Part shown: positions 1-6,854 of the stretch, piece by piece
Numbering within the stretch: the stretch's first letter is position 1
How the letters are laid out: every line of letters begins with the position of its first letter
From: JBBIJH01 sp037446075
GTDB taxonomy: Bacteria; Bacteroidota; Ignavibacteria; UBA10030; JAHEZR01
Direction: 5' to 3'
Length of the DNA stretch: 9,684 nt
Assembly: GCA_037446075.1 (NCBI GenBank)
Contig: JBBIJH010000095.1
Coordinates: forward strand, 1-9,684
Made by a program: the position numbers and the translations under genes
Notes under the pieces: generated by a model
Databases searched by the model: none
The model's input: only the letters and a program-made list of their open reading frames with translations
What the model was told of the DNA's origin: nothing

Positions 1-1
1 A

Positions 2-748
2 ATCTTCCTCATAGGCCTGGCTGAGGATTTTCTTCTTCTCCTCAATCGTGACCAGTGGCCGTAAATCATAGGCCATCACGTATGGGTATGGGAGATGTCC
101 AACAGTAGGGACGAGATCGCAACAGTACAGAAACGAGTTGCCATCTCCACGAATATATACAAGCTGTTGAGCGTCTGTGTGACCGTGAGCCAAGATTAGC
201 TCTACCCCAGGAACGATCTCGCCTCCGCCGTCCAGCAACTCCAAAACTCCATGTTCCATGAGTGGGAGGAAGTCATCTGGCATAAAGCTTCCTCGGTCCT
301 TCTCCGTTGGGTTCGTTGCGAGAGCCCATTGGGCCTTTTGAACATAGTAGCGTGCTTTCGGAAACGTCGGCCTCAACACGCCGTTCTCTCTCTCCGTTGA
401 TCCCCCAGCATGATCAAAATGCAGATGCGTCAAAATCACATGCGTGATATCCGACGCCGACAGTCGGAATTTCGCCAGGGAGGACGCCAGACTGTTCACA
501 GCGTGATCCACGCGATAGATATCAACAAATTTTTCTGAGAGCTTCGTTCCGATCCCGACGTCGACGAGAATGTTTCTCGTTGCATCCCTGATCAAGAGGA
601 CGCGCATCGCCAGCTCGATCCGATTGCGCTCGTCTGCCGGGTGGAACTTGTTCCAAATCGGTTTCGGGACAATCCCAAACATCGCCCCTCCGTCCAAGCC
701 AAATGTCCCCGTTTCGAGCGTGTTCAGTTCGTATGGACCGATCTTCAC
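2..748 (-). CDS. MBL-fold metallo-hydrolase, C-terminus cut off by window edge
   Basis: This is a metallo-beta-lactamase-fold hydrolase; 249 residues are visible and the protein continues past the left edge. The zinc-binding signature THLHFDHAGG lies at about residues 107-116 (His108, His110, Asp112, His113). The third-ligand motif GHTDAQQ is at 189-195 (His190), and the bridging Asp is probably Asp211 in YCCDLVPT. The N-terminal part has the paired beta-strands typical of the fold (RILLIRD-type strand, then ILVDVGIG). Family members are hydrolases of lactones, thioesters or similar bonds; the substrate cannot be read here. The start is GTG at 748: an in-frame TAA at 761-763 rules out anything much longer, and a weak AAGAG lies 9 nt upstream. 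A strong terminator just upstream separates it from the ferredoxin gene, so it needs its own promoter or relies on read-through; I saw no convincing promoter in the 41-bp gap. Confidence 0.9.
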   Translation of the reverse strand, partial: MKIGPYELNTLETGTFGLDGGAMFGIVPKPIWNKFHPADERNRIELAMRVLLIRDATRNILVDVGIGTKLSEKFVDIYRVDHAVNSLASSLAKFRLSASDITHVILTHLHFDHAGGSTERENGVLRPTFPKARYYVQKAQWALATNPTEKDRGSFMPDDFLPLMEHGVLELLDGGGEIVPGVELILAHGHTDAQQLVYIRGDGNSFLYCCDLVPTVGHLPYPYVMAYDLRPLVTIEEKKKILSQAYEED

Positions 749-789
749 GCGTTCTAACTCTTATTCAGAAGGGTTCTATACTTGACGCC

Positions 790-843
790 AAAAAAAGAGG
801 TCGGTCTCTTTCGGTCCGTTACTCTGAAAGACCACCGACCTCT
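790..843 (-). terminator. Rho-independent terminator of the ferredoxin gene
   Basis: On the minus strand, a 10-bp perfect stem (796-805 pairing with 834-843, AGAGGTCGGT/ACCGACCTCT) continues, after a small internal bulge, into a further 6-bp stem (807-812 with 826-831). It is followed at once by seven T residues (790-796). It lies 32 bp past the ferredoxin stop codon. This is a textbook intrinsic terminator for minus-strand transcription. On the plus strand the hairpin is not followed by T residues. Confidence 0.88.
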
Positions 844-875
844 GACGAAATTAGAGCACAAATCTCGGAGCCTCG

Positions 876-1220
876 TTAGCTGACCCGTTGAAAGTGTGAA
901 GTTTCAGGGCCTAACGGTGCAAATGCCTTTTCAGGATGGAGCTTCCTGGCCTTCTCAAACAACTGCTCTTCGGATTCGATGTTGTTGGGATCTGGCACAC
1001 AGCAGTCAACGGGACAAACGGCCGCGCACTGTTCACGATCGAAATGGCCAACGCACTCGGTGCATTTTTCTGGAACGATATAGTAGAAGTCGTTCGAAAG
1101 AGGCTCGTGCATTTCCCCGTTCAGCTCCCACTGAGCTCCCGGGGCGTAGATCGCCGTATTGGGGCATTCAGGCTCACAAGCACCGCAATTGATGCACTCC
1201 TCTGTAATCATCGTGGACAT
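876..1220 (-). CDS. fdx: 2[4Fe-4S] ferredoxin, Alvin/YfhL type
   Basis: This is a 114-residue low-potential electron carrier of the Allochromatium vinosum (Alvin)/YfhL group, cytoplasmic. The first motif is C9xxC12xxC15xxxC19P. The second is C53xxC56 then an eight-residue insertion (VGHFDREQ), C65xxxC69P. By analogy with Alvin ferredoxin, C9, C12, C15 and C69 bind one cluster, and C19, C53, C56 and C65 bind the other; C73 matches the free ninth cysteine (CPVDC), and C74 is extra. The CxxC-x8-C insertion and C-terminal helical extension define the group. About 15 more residues separate the two motifs than in Alvin ferredoxin (residues 25-45), so the protein is longer than the usual 80-90. The ATG at 1220 has GGAG 8 nt upstream. 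It has its own promoter and terminator and appears monocistronic. Its redox partner is unknown. Confidence 0.95.
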   Translation of the reverse strand: MSTMITEECINCGACEPECPNTAIYAPGAQWELNGEMHEPLSNDFYYIVPEKCTECVGHFDREQCAAVCPVDCCVPDPNNIESEEQLFEKARKLHPEKAFAPLGPETSHFQRVS

Positions 1221-1252
1221 TGGGAATTCTCCGCTAGTTCATGTGCGCGATA

Positions 1253-1281
1253 AATATATGAAAAACGTCTGACGGAGTCAA
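1253..1281 (-). promoter_or_regulatory. Sigma-70-type promoter of the ferredoxin gene
   Basis: On the minus strand, TTGACT (1281-1276) and TATATT (1258-1253) are separated by exactly 17 nt. They lie just upstream of the ferredoxin RBS and start codon, and the predicted transcript start falls about 25-30 nt before the ATG. The -35 hexamer is also the downstream arm of a small inverted repeat (1276-1294). Seen directly in the sequence; activity is inferred. Confidence 0.65.
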
Positions 1282-1294
1282 TCAGATTTTGACT
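1276..1294. promoter_or_regulatory. Inverted repeat over the ferredoxin -35 box (possible operator)
   Basis: AGTCAA (1276-1281) and TTGACT (1289-1294) form a perfect 6-bp dyad with a 7-nt centre. One arm is the -35 box of the ferredoxin promoter. A protein bound here would block polymerase. The dyad is short enough to arise by chance. Confidence 0.3.
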
Positions 1295-1391
1295 GCTGAT
1301 CCTGAGTGATTCTATGCCCTAGCAACCATTTCTCTGAATTTTGAGAACGCCTCGACACTCCAGCTGCATTCTTGAAGAACTCACTTGACGA

Positions 1392-2453
1392 TTACACTCG
1401 GCGGCGCCTCCTTGTGTGTGCTCCTCGCTTCGTCACTTTCCTGATCCGCTTTCTTTTCTCTGACGGTTCCGGCACAATCTGTTCCTCGCGACTCTCCTCC
1501 GGCGCAGACGTGATACGCATTGCCTCAGCTGGTACGGTAGCCCCCACTGGACTCTCCACCATTGCTGGGGGAGTCAACGCCGTAGGGGGAGCAATCTCTT
1601 GCATCAGTTCATTTTCGCCAGCGAAAGTCAATACACGCGTCCATATTCGACCACAGACAAAGCTTTGTTGAAGTAAGAACACGGCTGCGATGCCGAGAAG
1701 GGTCGACGTTCCGATGACGTGCGCAACTGTGAGATAAACCGCTACCAGAACCGCCAAGACTCCAAACAGAGCGACCTGAAGACCCAGGACGCGAGGAAAA
1801 TTCCTTACCACAAAAGCTAAGGACTGCCGGAATGCTCTCATTGCACGCTTCTGGTCTTCAAGCACGATCCCGATTTTCGCATAATCTCCCGCGAGGAGCA
1901 ATACGAGCATCGGTATTGCGAAAACAACAGCGAGCACAGAGAAGAGTATTATTGGGCCGGTCTCGGACCTTGCATGCGCAGTCAGAAGACCATAAATCGC
2001 TGTCAGGATGACGCCAAGGATCAGTCCTGTGGCGAGAAGCAGAACTGCCAGCAAGGCAAACAGTCGGAGAAAGCGGAAGAAGTAGAATCCGCAACCCCCG
2101 AAGAATGACCCCAGCGTGAAAGACTCCCTTTGATTGATAATGCTACCGAGTATCCCACCTGGAAGGAAAACGTTGATCCCTATGTAGAGGAGGGCGACCC
2201 AGAAGGTTTGGCTGACAACCACACCCAACTTGCCTCCGTGCACCTTCAGCAGATCCGCCACGATGGTGAAGTCAAATCCTCGGAGAAGCTGCTCCGACGA
2301 CATCGAATGCCCGAAAGAAGACACCAACACGTGCCGGAAAGTGAGCGCGAGCAAAGCCGCCATCATCAAATTAATCCCAAACAGCAAGAGGATCATCCGC
2401 CGTAGACGAACTGTGGCTACCAAGCTGCGGCGCAGGCACTGGATCACTAACAT
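1392..2453 (-). CDS. Six-helix membrane protein with proline-rich linker and basic C-terminal tail
   Basis: I do not recognise a named family. With the ATG at 2453 the protein has 353 residues. Six hydrophobic helices are visible at about 20-38, 79-106, 130-157, 167-189, 221-245 and 250-268. Between helices 4 and 5 a conserved-looking amphipathic segment (DYAKIGIVLEDQKRAMRAF, about 190-208) resembles the cytoplasmic linker of YciC/DUF4013-like multi-pass proteins; that resemblance is only suggestive. After helix 6 comes a Pro/Glu-rich linker (about 281-330) and a tail dense in Arg and Lys ending HTRRRRRV, which by the positive-inside rule is cytoplasmic. A TTG at 2480 would add nine residues, but a strong AAGGAGG (2468-2474) lies inside that extension and serves the ATG better, with a long spacing of 14 nt. 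The gene begins 42 nt after the M1 peptidase stop, so the two are probably co-transcribed. Confidence 0.8.
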   Translation of the reverse strand: MLVIQCLRRSLVATVRLRRMILLLFGINLMMAALLALTFRHVLVSSFGHSMSSEQLLRGFDFTIVADLLKVHGGKLGVVVSQTFWVALLYIGINVFLPGGILGSIINQRESFTLGSFFGGCGFYFFRFLRLFALLAVLLLATGLILGVILTAIYGLLTAHARSETGPIILFSVLAVVFAIPMLVLLLAGDYAKIGIVLEDQKRAMRAFRQSLAFVVRNFPRVLGLQVALFGVLAVLVAVYLTVAHVIGTSTLLGIAAVFLLQQSFVCGRIWTRVLTFAGENELMQEIAPPTALTPPAMVESPVGATVPAEAMRITSAPEESREEQIVPEPSEKRKRIRKVTKRGAHTRRRRRV

Positions 2454-2495
2454 TTCCTTATCGCGATCCTCCTTTCTCAAGAAGCCTGCTCGACA

Positions 2496-4496
2496 TCAGA
2501 AGAAGGCGACAGTCTGAAAGAGATTTTGTATCCAGAAGAAAAACTTCAACGTGTACTTCGTCACTGCGGCTTTCGACGGTTTCAGGCTGTAGGTATTGTT
2601 ATTCAAATTCACATCTATCGCCAAGACCTGATCTGGGTCAACTTTTGCCCAGATTGCCTTCGATCGACCCGAGTACCTGAATTCTTTCCACCTCGCTTCG
2701 CCGTCCCATCGCTCTCGAAGCTCCTTCCCATCCTCGAATCGGACGAGAATCTCGACAGGCATTCTCACCTCCCCGAGACGGCTCACCAAGATGCGCGATT
2801 CTAGGAGTGCATCATTACTCTCTTTGCCCTTCTCTTCAATCGAGTTCTTCATTCCCTCTCTCTCGGTCACGCCCACGGTGCCACGCATAGGTGCCACCTC
2901 GATTCGAGTCAGTTCGTAGTCGCAAACCTCCGTGCCAAGGAGTACTTGCCGAAAGAACCACTCCAGATCTTTGCCGAAACGGTCTCTGAGTTGCCTTCGA
3001 ACGACCTCATTTGCTACCGAAACGAAATCCCGTGTAGTCGGGTGCTTGAATTTCCATCGCTGAAAGTAGGTCTTCATGATCTCATCCATCACAGGCCGGC
3101 CAATCATACGCTCGAGAGTCGTAAGAAACGTCGCGGTCTTGTTATAGGTGAAGGGCCCGTATCCACCAGCTTTGTATTCCCATGCATTTAGAAAAGTGGG
3201 GGCCAACTTTGGATTCTGCCTTGCAGTGTAGCCAGATCTGGTGAACTCAAGATCGCCAATACGCAACCCGCAGTAGTCGACAAAGGAGGTCTTCACTCCA
3301 AAAGTCTCGTCCATGATTCTTGTCTCCGAGTACTGGTTGATTCCCTCATCAAGCCAAGCTTCCTCAAACTCATTATTGGCCACAAGCCCGTACCAGTACT
3401 GGTGACCGAATTCGTGTATGGTCACCGCTTCCGTCGCTCTCAACCCCTCTGGCATTCCCCACCATGAGGCGCCCGTAATCAAAGTAGGATACTCCATCCC
3501 TCCCGCCCCGAAGGCGCCGTAAGCAGGGTCTACGACAGTCAGATTCGGATAAGGGTATTCCCCGATCCACTTCTGGAAATAGTCGAGTGCAGCTTTCACT
3601 GAATGCAGATACCGCTTGGTCTGACCCATTCTCTGAGGTTGCATTAGAAGTCTGATCTTTACATGCTGCCACTGGTCTTCAATCGCCCGATAGTGCGGCG
3701 AAGCAGTCCAAGCAAAATCGTGGACATCCTCGGCTCGATAATACAAGGTCTTCGTCCCATCCTGGTTCTCTCGCTCAGTCTGAAGGGCTCCAGTGGCACC
3801 GACGACGTAGGATCGAGGAACGGTGATGTCCACATCGTAAGTTCCGTAGTCAGCATAGAATTCTGTGTTGGCATGGAATTGATGACAGTTCCAGCCCCCT
3901 TTTGTAGCGGCCCGTACACCCTTCGCCTCATAGACCCCGATCTTCGGGAACCATTGACCCACCATGAAGAAATTTTGATAGAATCCCGTTCGCGCAAAGA
4001 CAGCGGGAAGCTTGGCGGTAAAATCGATATCGAGAACAATCGTTTGATTCGGGAGAACCGGCCTTGTGAGAGGGACTCGGAACACGGTCTGGTCACTCTC
4101 ATTATCGTCATCAGGATGAATGAACTCAATCTTCGATGTCAAATCCTCACCATTTTGTACCCTCATTCTCGTCACGTCTATCCAACCCCATCCGTCCTCT
4201 TTGATTTTGATCCCGCGGAGCGCACCTCCTGACTCCTTTATGAAGGTGGACTCGGAATTTTTGAAGGCGTTCAAATAGAGGTGGAATTGAAGCTCGCTGA
4301 CCCGATCCTTCGACGTATTCCGCCAGGTAAGCGTCTCTTTGCCAGCAAGGGACTTCTTCTCTGGGTCAAGGGTGACCGAGATCCGGTAATTCGCGATCCT
4401 TGGACTTAATGACTGGCTGAAGATCAGTTGGTACCCGAGAGCGTAGCTGGAAGCAGACAGAGAGGACAGAAGAATGGCAGAAAGCAGCTTGTTCAT
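2496..4496 (-). CDS. Secreted M1-family zinc metallopeptidase
   Basis: A 666-residue gluzincin aminopeptidase-like enzyme. The start is taken as ATG 4496, with AAGG 9 nt upstream. It gives a clean signal peptide (positive MNK, hydrophobic core, cleavage probably after SYA near residue 19), so the enzyme acts outside the cytoplasm. The zinc site is HEFGH at residues 361-365 with the third ligand Glu384 exactly 18 residues later (NEFEEAWLDEG). The M1 substrate-binding motif appears as GGMEYP (332-337) instead of GAMEN, as in many bacterial M1 members. Tyr451 (TYNK) fits the transition-state tyrosine. The N-terminal beta-saddle domain spans about 30-225 and the C-terminal part is about 480-666. 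The last 20 residues are very hydrophobic and aromatic (YTLKFFFWIQNLF) and could anchor the protein. Longer starts exist (4520, 4685) but lack an RBS and would bury the signal peptide. It probably trims peptides at free N-termini. Confidence 0.93.
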   Translation of the reverse strand: MNKLLSAILLSSLSASSYALGYQLIFSQSLSPRIANYRISVTLDPEKKSLAGKETLTWRNTSKDRVSELQFHLYLNAFKNSESTFIKESGGALRGIKIKEDGWGWIDVTRMRVQNGEDLTSKIEFIHPDDDNESDQTVFRVPLTRPVLPNQTIVLDIDFTAKLPAVFARTGFYQNFFMVGQWFPKIGVYEAKGVRAATKGGWNCHQFHANTEFYADYGTYDVDITVPRSYVVGATGALQTERENQDGTKTLYYRAEDVHDFAWTASPHYRAIEDQWQHVKIRLLMQPQRMGQTKRYLHSVKAALDYFQKWIGEYPYPNLTVVDPAYGAFGAGGMEYPTLITGASWWGMPEGLRATEAVTIHEFGHQYWYGLVANNEFEEAWLDEGINQYSETRIMDETFGVKTSFVDYCGLRIGDLEFTRSGYTARQNPKLAPTFLNAWEYKAGGYGPFTYNKTATFLTTLERMIGRPVMDEIMKTYFQRWKFKHPTTRDFVSVANEVVRRQLRDRFGKDLEWFFRQVLLGTEVCDYELTRIEVAPMRGTVGVTEREGMKNSIEEKGKESNDALLESRILVSRLGEVRMPVEILVRFEDGKELRERWDGEARWKEFRYSGRSKAIWAKVDPDQVLAIDVNLNNNTYSLKPSKAAVTKYTLKFFFWIQNLFQTVAFF

Positions 4497-4585
4497 GCGT
4501 AAGGGCCTTGGGAAAATCATCTGAGAGGAGTAGCAGAGGAAGGCTTTCTTAGTGCAGAATGGCGGTCCGGCTTTGTGAGCACGCT

Positions 4586-5593
4586 TCAAATCCGGAAGGA
4601 CTTGACCGCTTCGACAAGCACCCGCAGCTTCGCTATTGCTTCCTCCACGCTCCGCGTTTTCAGCCCGCAATCCGGATCTACCCAAATAGCCTCGCGACGA
4701 AAAACTTCCAGAGCACGACGGATGCGGCCTTTCACCGTCTCCAGATCCTCGACCACGTGTGAGTGGACGTCGACGACTCCAACGCTAATGTCCCGAGTAA
4801 ATGGATGCTTCTGAAAAATTGAAATCAAGTCGAGTTGGCTGTTCGAAATGGCAAGATCAAAATTGTCCACAGGGCTTTCTAATAGGCCCGGGTACACAAG
4901 CTCGAAGGCGCCGTAGCACATGTGAGTGATGAAATAGGCCGGAATCCCATCTGTAACTATTCGCATCGCCTCGATCATCAGCGCCAATTCTTCTGGGCGA
5001 ACAGAAGTTGCAGGCTCATCAATCTGAATGATCTTCGCCCCGGCTTCAGCGAGTGCCTCAACCTCCCTGCGGATCTCGCGTGCCAGAGCTAAGGTCGCTG
5101 CCTTCCGATCCGCATAGTATTCGTTGAATGACCAGTCCATCACGGTGTACGGGCCAGTGACCATTCCTTTTACGGGCTTGTTCGTCAGGCTTTGAGCGAA
5201 CTTCCACCACTCCACTGTGATTGGCCCGGGCCACTTTACTTCCGAGACGATGATCGGCTTGTGGTAGTACCTGTTTCCGTAGGAACGCACCAGCCCTCCC
5301 CTTTCGAACCCCGGCATAATCTCAGCAAAGTAAGCCACCATATCCCCCCGGTACTGCTCTCCGTCTACAAGAACGTCGATGCCGATCTCTTCTTGAGTGC
5401 GAATCCAGAACTCCGTTGCCTGTCGCTCAAACTTCACAAGCTCTTCTCTAGAAATCAATCCCTTGCTAAACTTCGCCCTTGCCTGAGCCAGGTAATCCGG
5501 CTTGGGAAAACTACCGACAGACGTAGTGGGTAGCACCGGAAGACGAAGTCCGAGCGAATCAACTTTGCGCTGCGTCATAACGTCCTTACTCAT
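4586..5593 (-). CDS. metE: MetE C-terminal catalytic-domain protein (half of a split cobalamin-independent methionine synthase)
   Basis: A 335-residue protein equivalent to the C-terminal (Meth_synt_2) domain of MetE, which transfers a methyl group to homocysteine. Family motifs in order: LPTTSVGSFPKP (about 20-31), DVLVDGEQYRGDMV (73-86), KPVKGMVTGPYT (139-150), IQIDEPA (189-195), ITHMCYGAF (222-230), VDVHSH (274-279) and VDPDCGLKTR (305-314). Zinc ligands His224, Cys226 and Cys309 are present at the E. coli spacing (His641, Cys643, Cys726), but the position of Glu665 is Ala248. The ATG at 5593 overlaps the stop of the upstream MetE N-terminal gene (ATGA), implying coupled translation. A second ATG at 5578 with AAGGA just upstream is a possible alternative start. 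A longer reading frame to 5680 runs into the upstream gene and is not supported. With its partner it probably forms a two-chain MetE; a core, folate-independent synthase is the other possibility. Confidence 0.92.
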   Translation of the reverse strand: MSKDVMTQRKVDSLGLRLPVLPTTSVGSFPKPDYLAQARAKFSKGLISREELVKFERQATEFWIRTQEEIGIDVLVDGEQYRGDMVAYFAEIMPGFERGGLVRSYGNRYYHKPIIVSEVKWPGPITVEWWKFAQSLTNKPVKGMVTGPYTVMDWSFNEYYADRKAATLALAREIRREVEALAEAGAKIIQIDEPATSVRPEELALMIEAMRIVTDGIPAYFITHMCYGAFELVYPGLLESPVDNFDLAISNSQLDLISIFQKHPFTRDISVGVVDVHSHVVEDLETVKGRIRRALEVFRREAIWVDPDCGLKTRSVEEAIAKLRVLVEAVKSFRI

Positions 5594-6576
5594 TTCCCTG
5601 AGAGAAACTTCCGGCCAATTTCCACCATATTTTTTAGCTTTGAGAACGCTTTTTCCCTTGGGAGGTGTTCTAGACCACACGACGGGTTAAGATAACTGTA
5701 CGAGCTACTGACCGCCGGCAGGAGTTTCTCAAGTGCTAAACTTAGCTCCTTCTCCGACTCGAGCTTAGTGTTTCGGCCGTTGATCAGACCGAGGCCGAGT
5801 GCCTTATCGCTCCCCTCCGCCCGGATGAGGTCAATCAGCTTCTCGTTATAGGTGAAGTCGATCCCAAGTACCTCCACTGGCAGGCTCTCCATCTTCGCGT
5901 AAAGCTGAGCAACATCGCCAAAGTAGGTATAGAGGGCAAGATTCGCTTTCCCTTTCATGCCCGCCAATTGCTTGATGCCCACGGCCGCTTTTTCGAAGTC
6001 CTCGGGGTGCTTTAAGATCGCTGGCTCGTCGATCTGGATTGTATTTGCTCCCGCTGCGAGCAGCGATCGAATCTCCTCGCCGATCACCGTCACATAATCT
6101 TCAAACATTTTGTCGAAAGACTGGTAGGAACTGTTTTCGGTGATTGAAAGCCTCGCAAGCGTGTAGGGACCGGTCAAGACAGCCTTCACAGGTTTAGTGG
6201 AAATTGATGCAGCAAACTTATAATCGTCAAGTAGGATGGGCGCGGTACGCTTCAGTCGAGCATGAACGACTGGTTGCCGAAAATAGAAGTTCGTGTCAAA
6301 GAATCGCAGAAGCCCGTTGATCTTGACCCCCTCCAGCTTGCCGGCGATGTGGGAGATCGGGTCGTACCATCGAATCTGGCCGTCCGTGAGCAGATCCAGG
6401 CCGGCTTCTAGCTGCTCTTGAATGGCCGCCTTTGTCATGGACTTCTCTGCCTCCCTCAAGTCTTCTTCTGACTTTACTCCCTTCTCCCATAGCGCTATCG
6501 TTCTGCGAAGGACCTGGTGCTCAGCGCTATCACCGATCCGAGGATAGCTGCCCGTGCTCGCAAAGAGTAGGTTCAT
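5590..6576 (-). CDS. metE: MetE N-terminal-domain protein (other half of a split methionine synthase)
   Basis: A 328-residue protein matching the N-terminal (Meth_synt_1) barrel of MetE, not a second catalytic copy. Evidence: an N-terminal SYPRIG (10-15) like the LGFPRVG of E. coli MetE; LLTDGQIRWYD (62-72), corresponding to LLPVGDFAWYD; VLTGPYTLARLS (133-144); IQIDEPA (180-186); YTYFGD (216-221), matching the TTYFE/G segment where the catalytic barrel has HxC; GLINGRN (263-269), matching GVINGRN; and NPSCGLEHLP (297-306). As expected for this domain, the zinc His and Cys of the HxC pair are absent. In full-length MetE this domain helps bind the polyglutamylated methyl-folate. The ATG at 6576 is chosen because the family begins a few residues before PRIG; the extension to 6669 is low-complexity and unlike MetE. 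No clear Shine-Dalgarno precedes it. It is followed by the catalytic half with a 4-nt overlap. Confidence 0.9.
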   Translation of the reverse strand: MNLLFASTGSYPRIGDSAEHQVLRRTIALWEKGVKSEEDLREAEKSMTKAAIQEQLEAGLDLLTDGQIRWYDPISHIAGKLEGVKINGLLRFFDTNFYFRQPVVHARLKRTAPILLDDYKFAASISTKPVKAVLTGPYTLARLSITENSSYQSFDKMFEDYVTVIGEEIRSLLAAGANTIQIDEPAILKHPEDFEKAAVGIKQLAGMKGKANLALYTYFGDVAQLYAKMESLPVEVLGIDFTYNEKLIDLIRAEGSDKALGLGLINGRNTKLESEKELSLALEKLLPAVSSSYSYLNPSCGLEHLPREKAFSKLKNMVEIGRKFLSGK

Positions 6577-6625
6577 CGTGAGAGGAAAAAATTCTTGCTC
6601 TTGAGAAAGTTCGTTCTTAAATTTA

Positions 6626-6654
6626 AGTAAACTAAAAAAAGCCCAAAAAGTCAA
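6626..6654 (-). promoter_or_regulatory. Candidate promoter of the split metE unit
   Basis: On the minus strand, TTGACT (6654-6649) and TTTACT (6631-6626) are 17 nt apart in a T-rich tract, giving a leader of roughly 40-45 nt before the MetE N-terminal gene. The -35 is 5/6 and the -10 is 4/6 to consensus. I saw no SAM- or B12-riboswitch-like sequence between this site and the start codon; the leader is too short for one. Confidence 0.45.
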
Positions 6655-6764
6655 TGAATTAGTTCTCACTGCAAGAAGAATTAGCAGAGATGCATACGGA
6701 AGTCGTAGTGAAACACAGAGAGAAATTCAAGAAATTCCAGCTCGAAGCTCCGGTTCTTAACGCC

Positions 6765-6806
6765 GTTCCCAGGACTTCTTCCCGACGAACGAATGATCTT
6801 GGGAAC
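6765..6806. promoter_or_regulatory. Inverted repeat in the divergent intergenic region
   Basis: GTTCCCAGGA (6765-6774) and TCTTGGGAAC (6797-6806) form a 10-bp inverted repeat with one G:T-type mismatch and a 22-nt centre, located 49 bp before the first PhyH gene. There is no following T-run, so it does not look like a terminator. Its position suggests an operator or an mRNA leader hairpin for the plus-strand pair. Confidence 0.35.
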
Positions 6807-6854
6807 TTCTGCTTTTCCATTCCCTCTTGTCACATAACAAACTGAGATCTTCAA

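Noticed and set aside
896..1253. Plus-strand frames of 98 and 105 codons opposite the ferredoxin
   Set aside because: The ferredoxin on the minus strand has nine positions matching Alvin-type cysteines plus promoter, RBS and terminator; the plus frames have nothing comparable.
3663..4232. A 189-codon open frame on the plus strand
   Set aside because: It lies wholly inside the M1 peptidase gene on the other strand, has no family features and no convincing RBS; it is a shadow frame.
4497..4685. A 63-residue N-terminal extension of the M1 peptidase
   Set aside because: It overlaps the end of the metE catalytic half and would bury an otherwise clean signal peptide.
6577..6669. A 31-residue N-terminal extension of the MetE N-terminal gene
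   Set aside because: The extension is hydrophobic/low-complexity, overlaps the candidate promoter, and MetE proteins begin just before the PRIG motif.
6577..6854. SAM or cobalamin riboswitch before the split metE unit
   Set aside because: No SAM-I core or B12-box-like sequence was seen, and the predicted leader is only about 45 nt.
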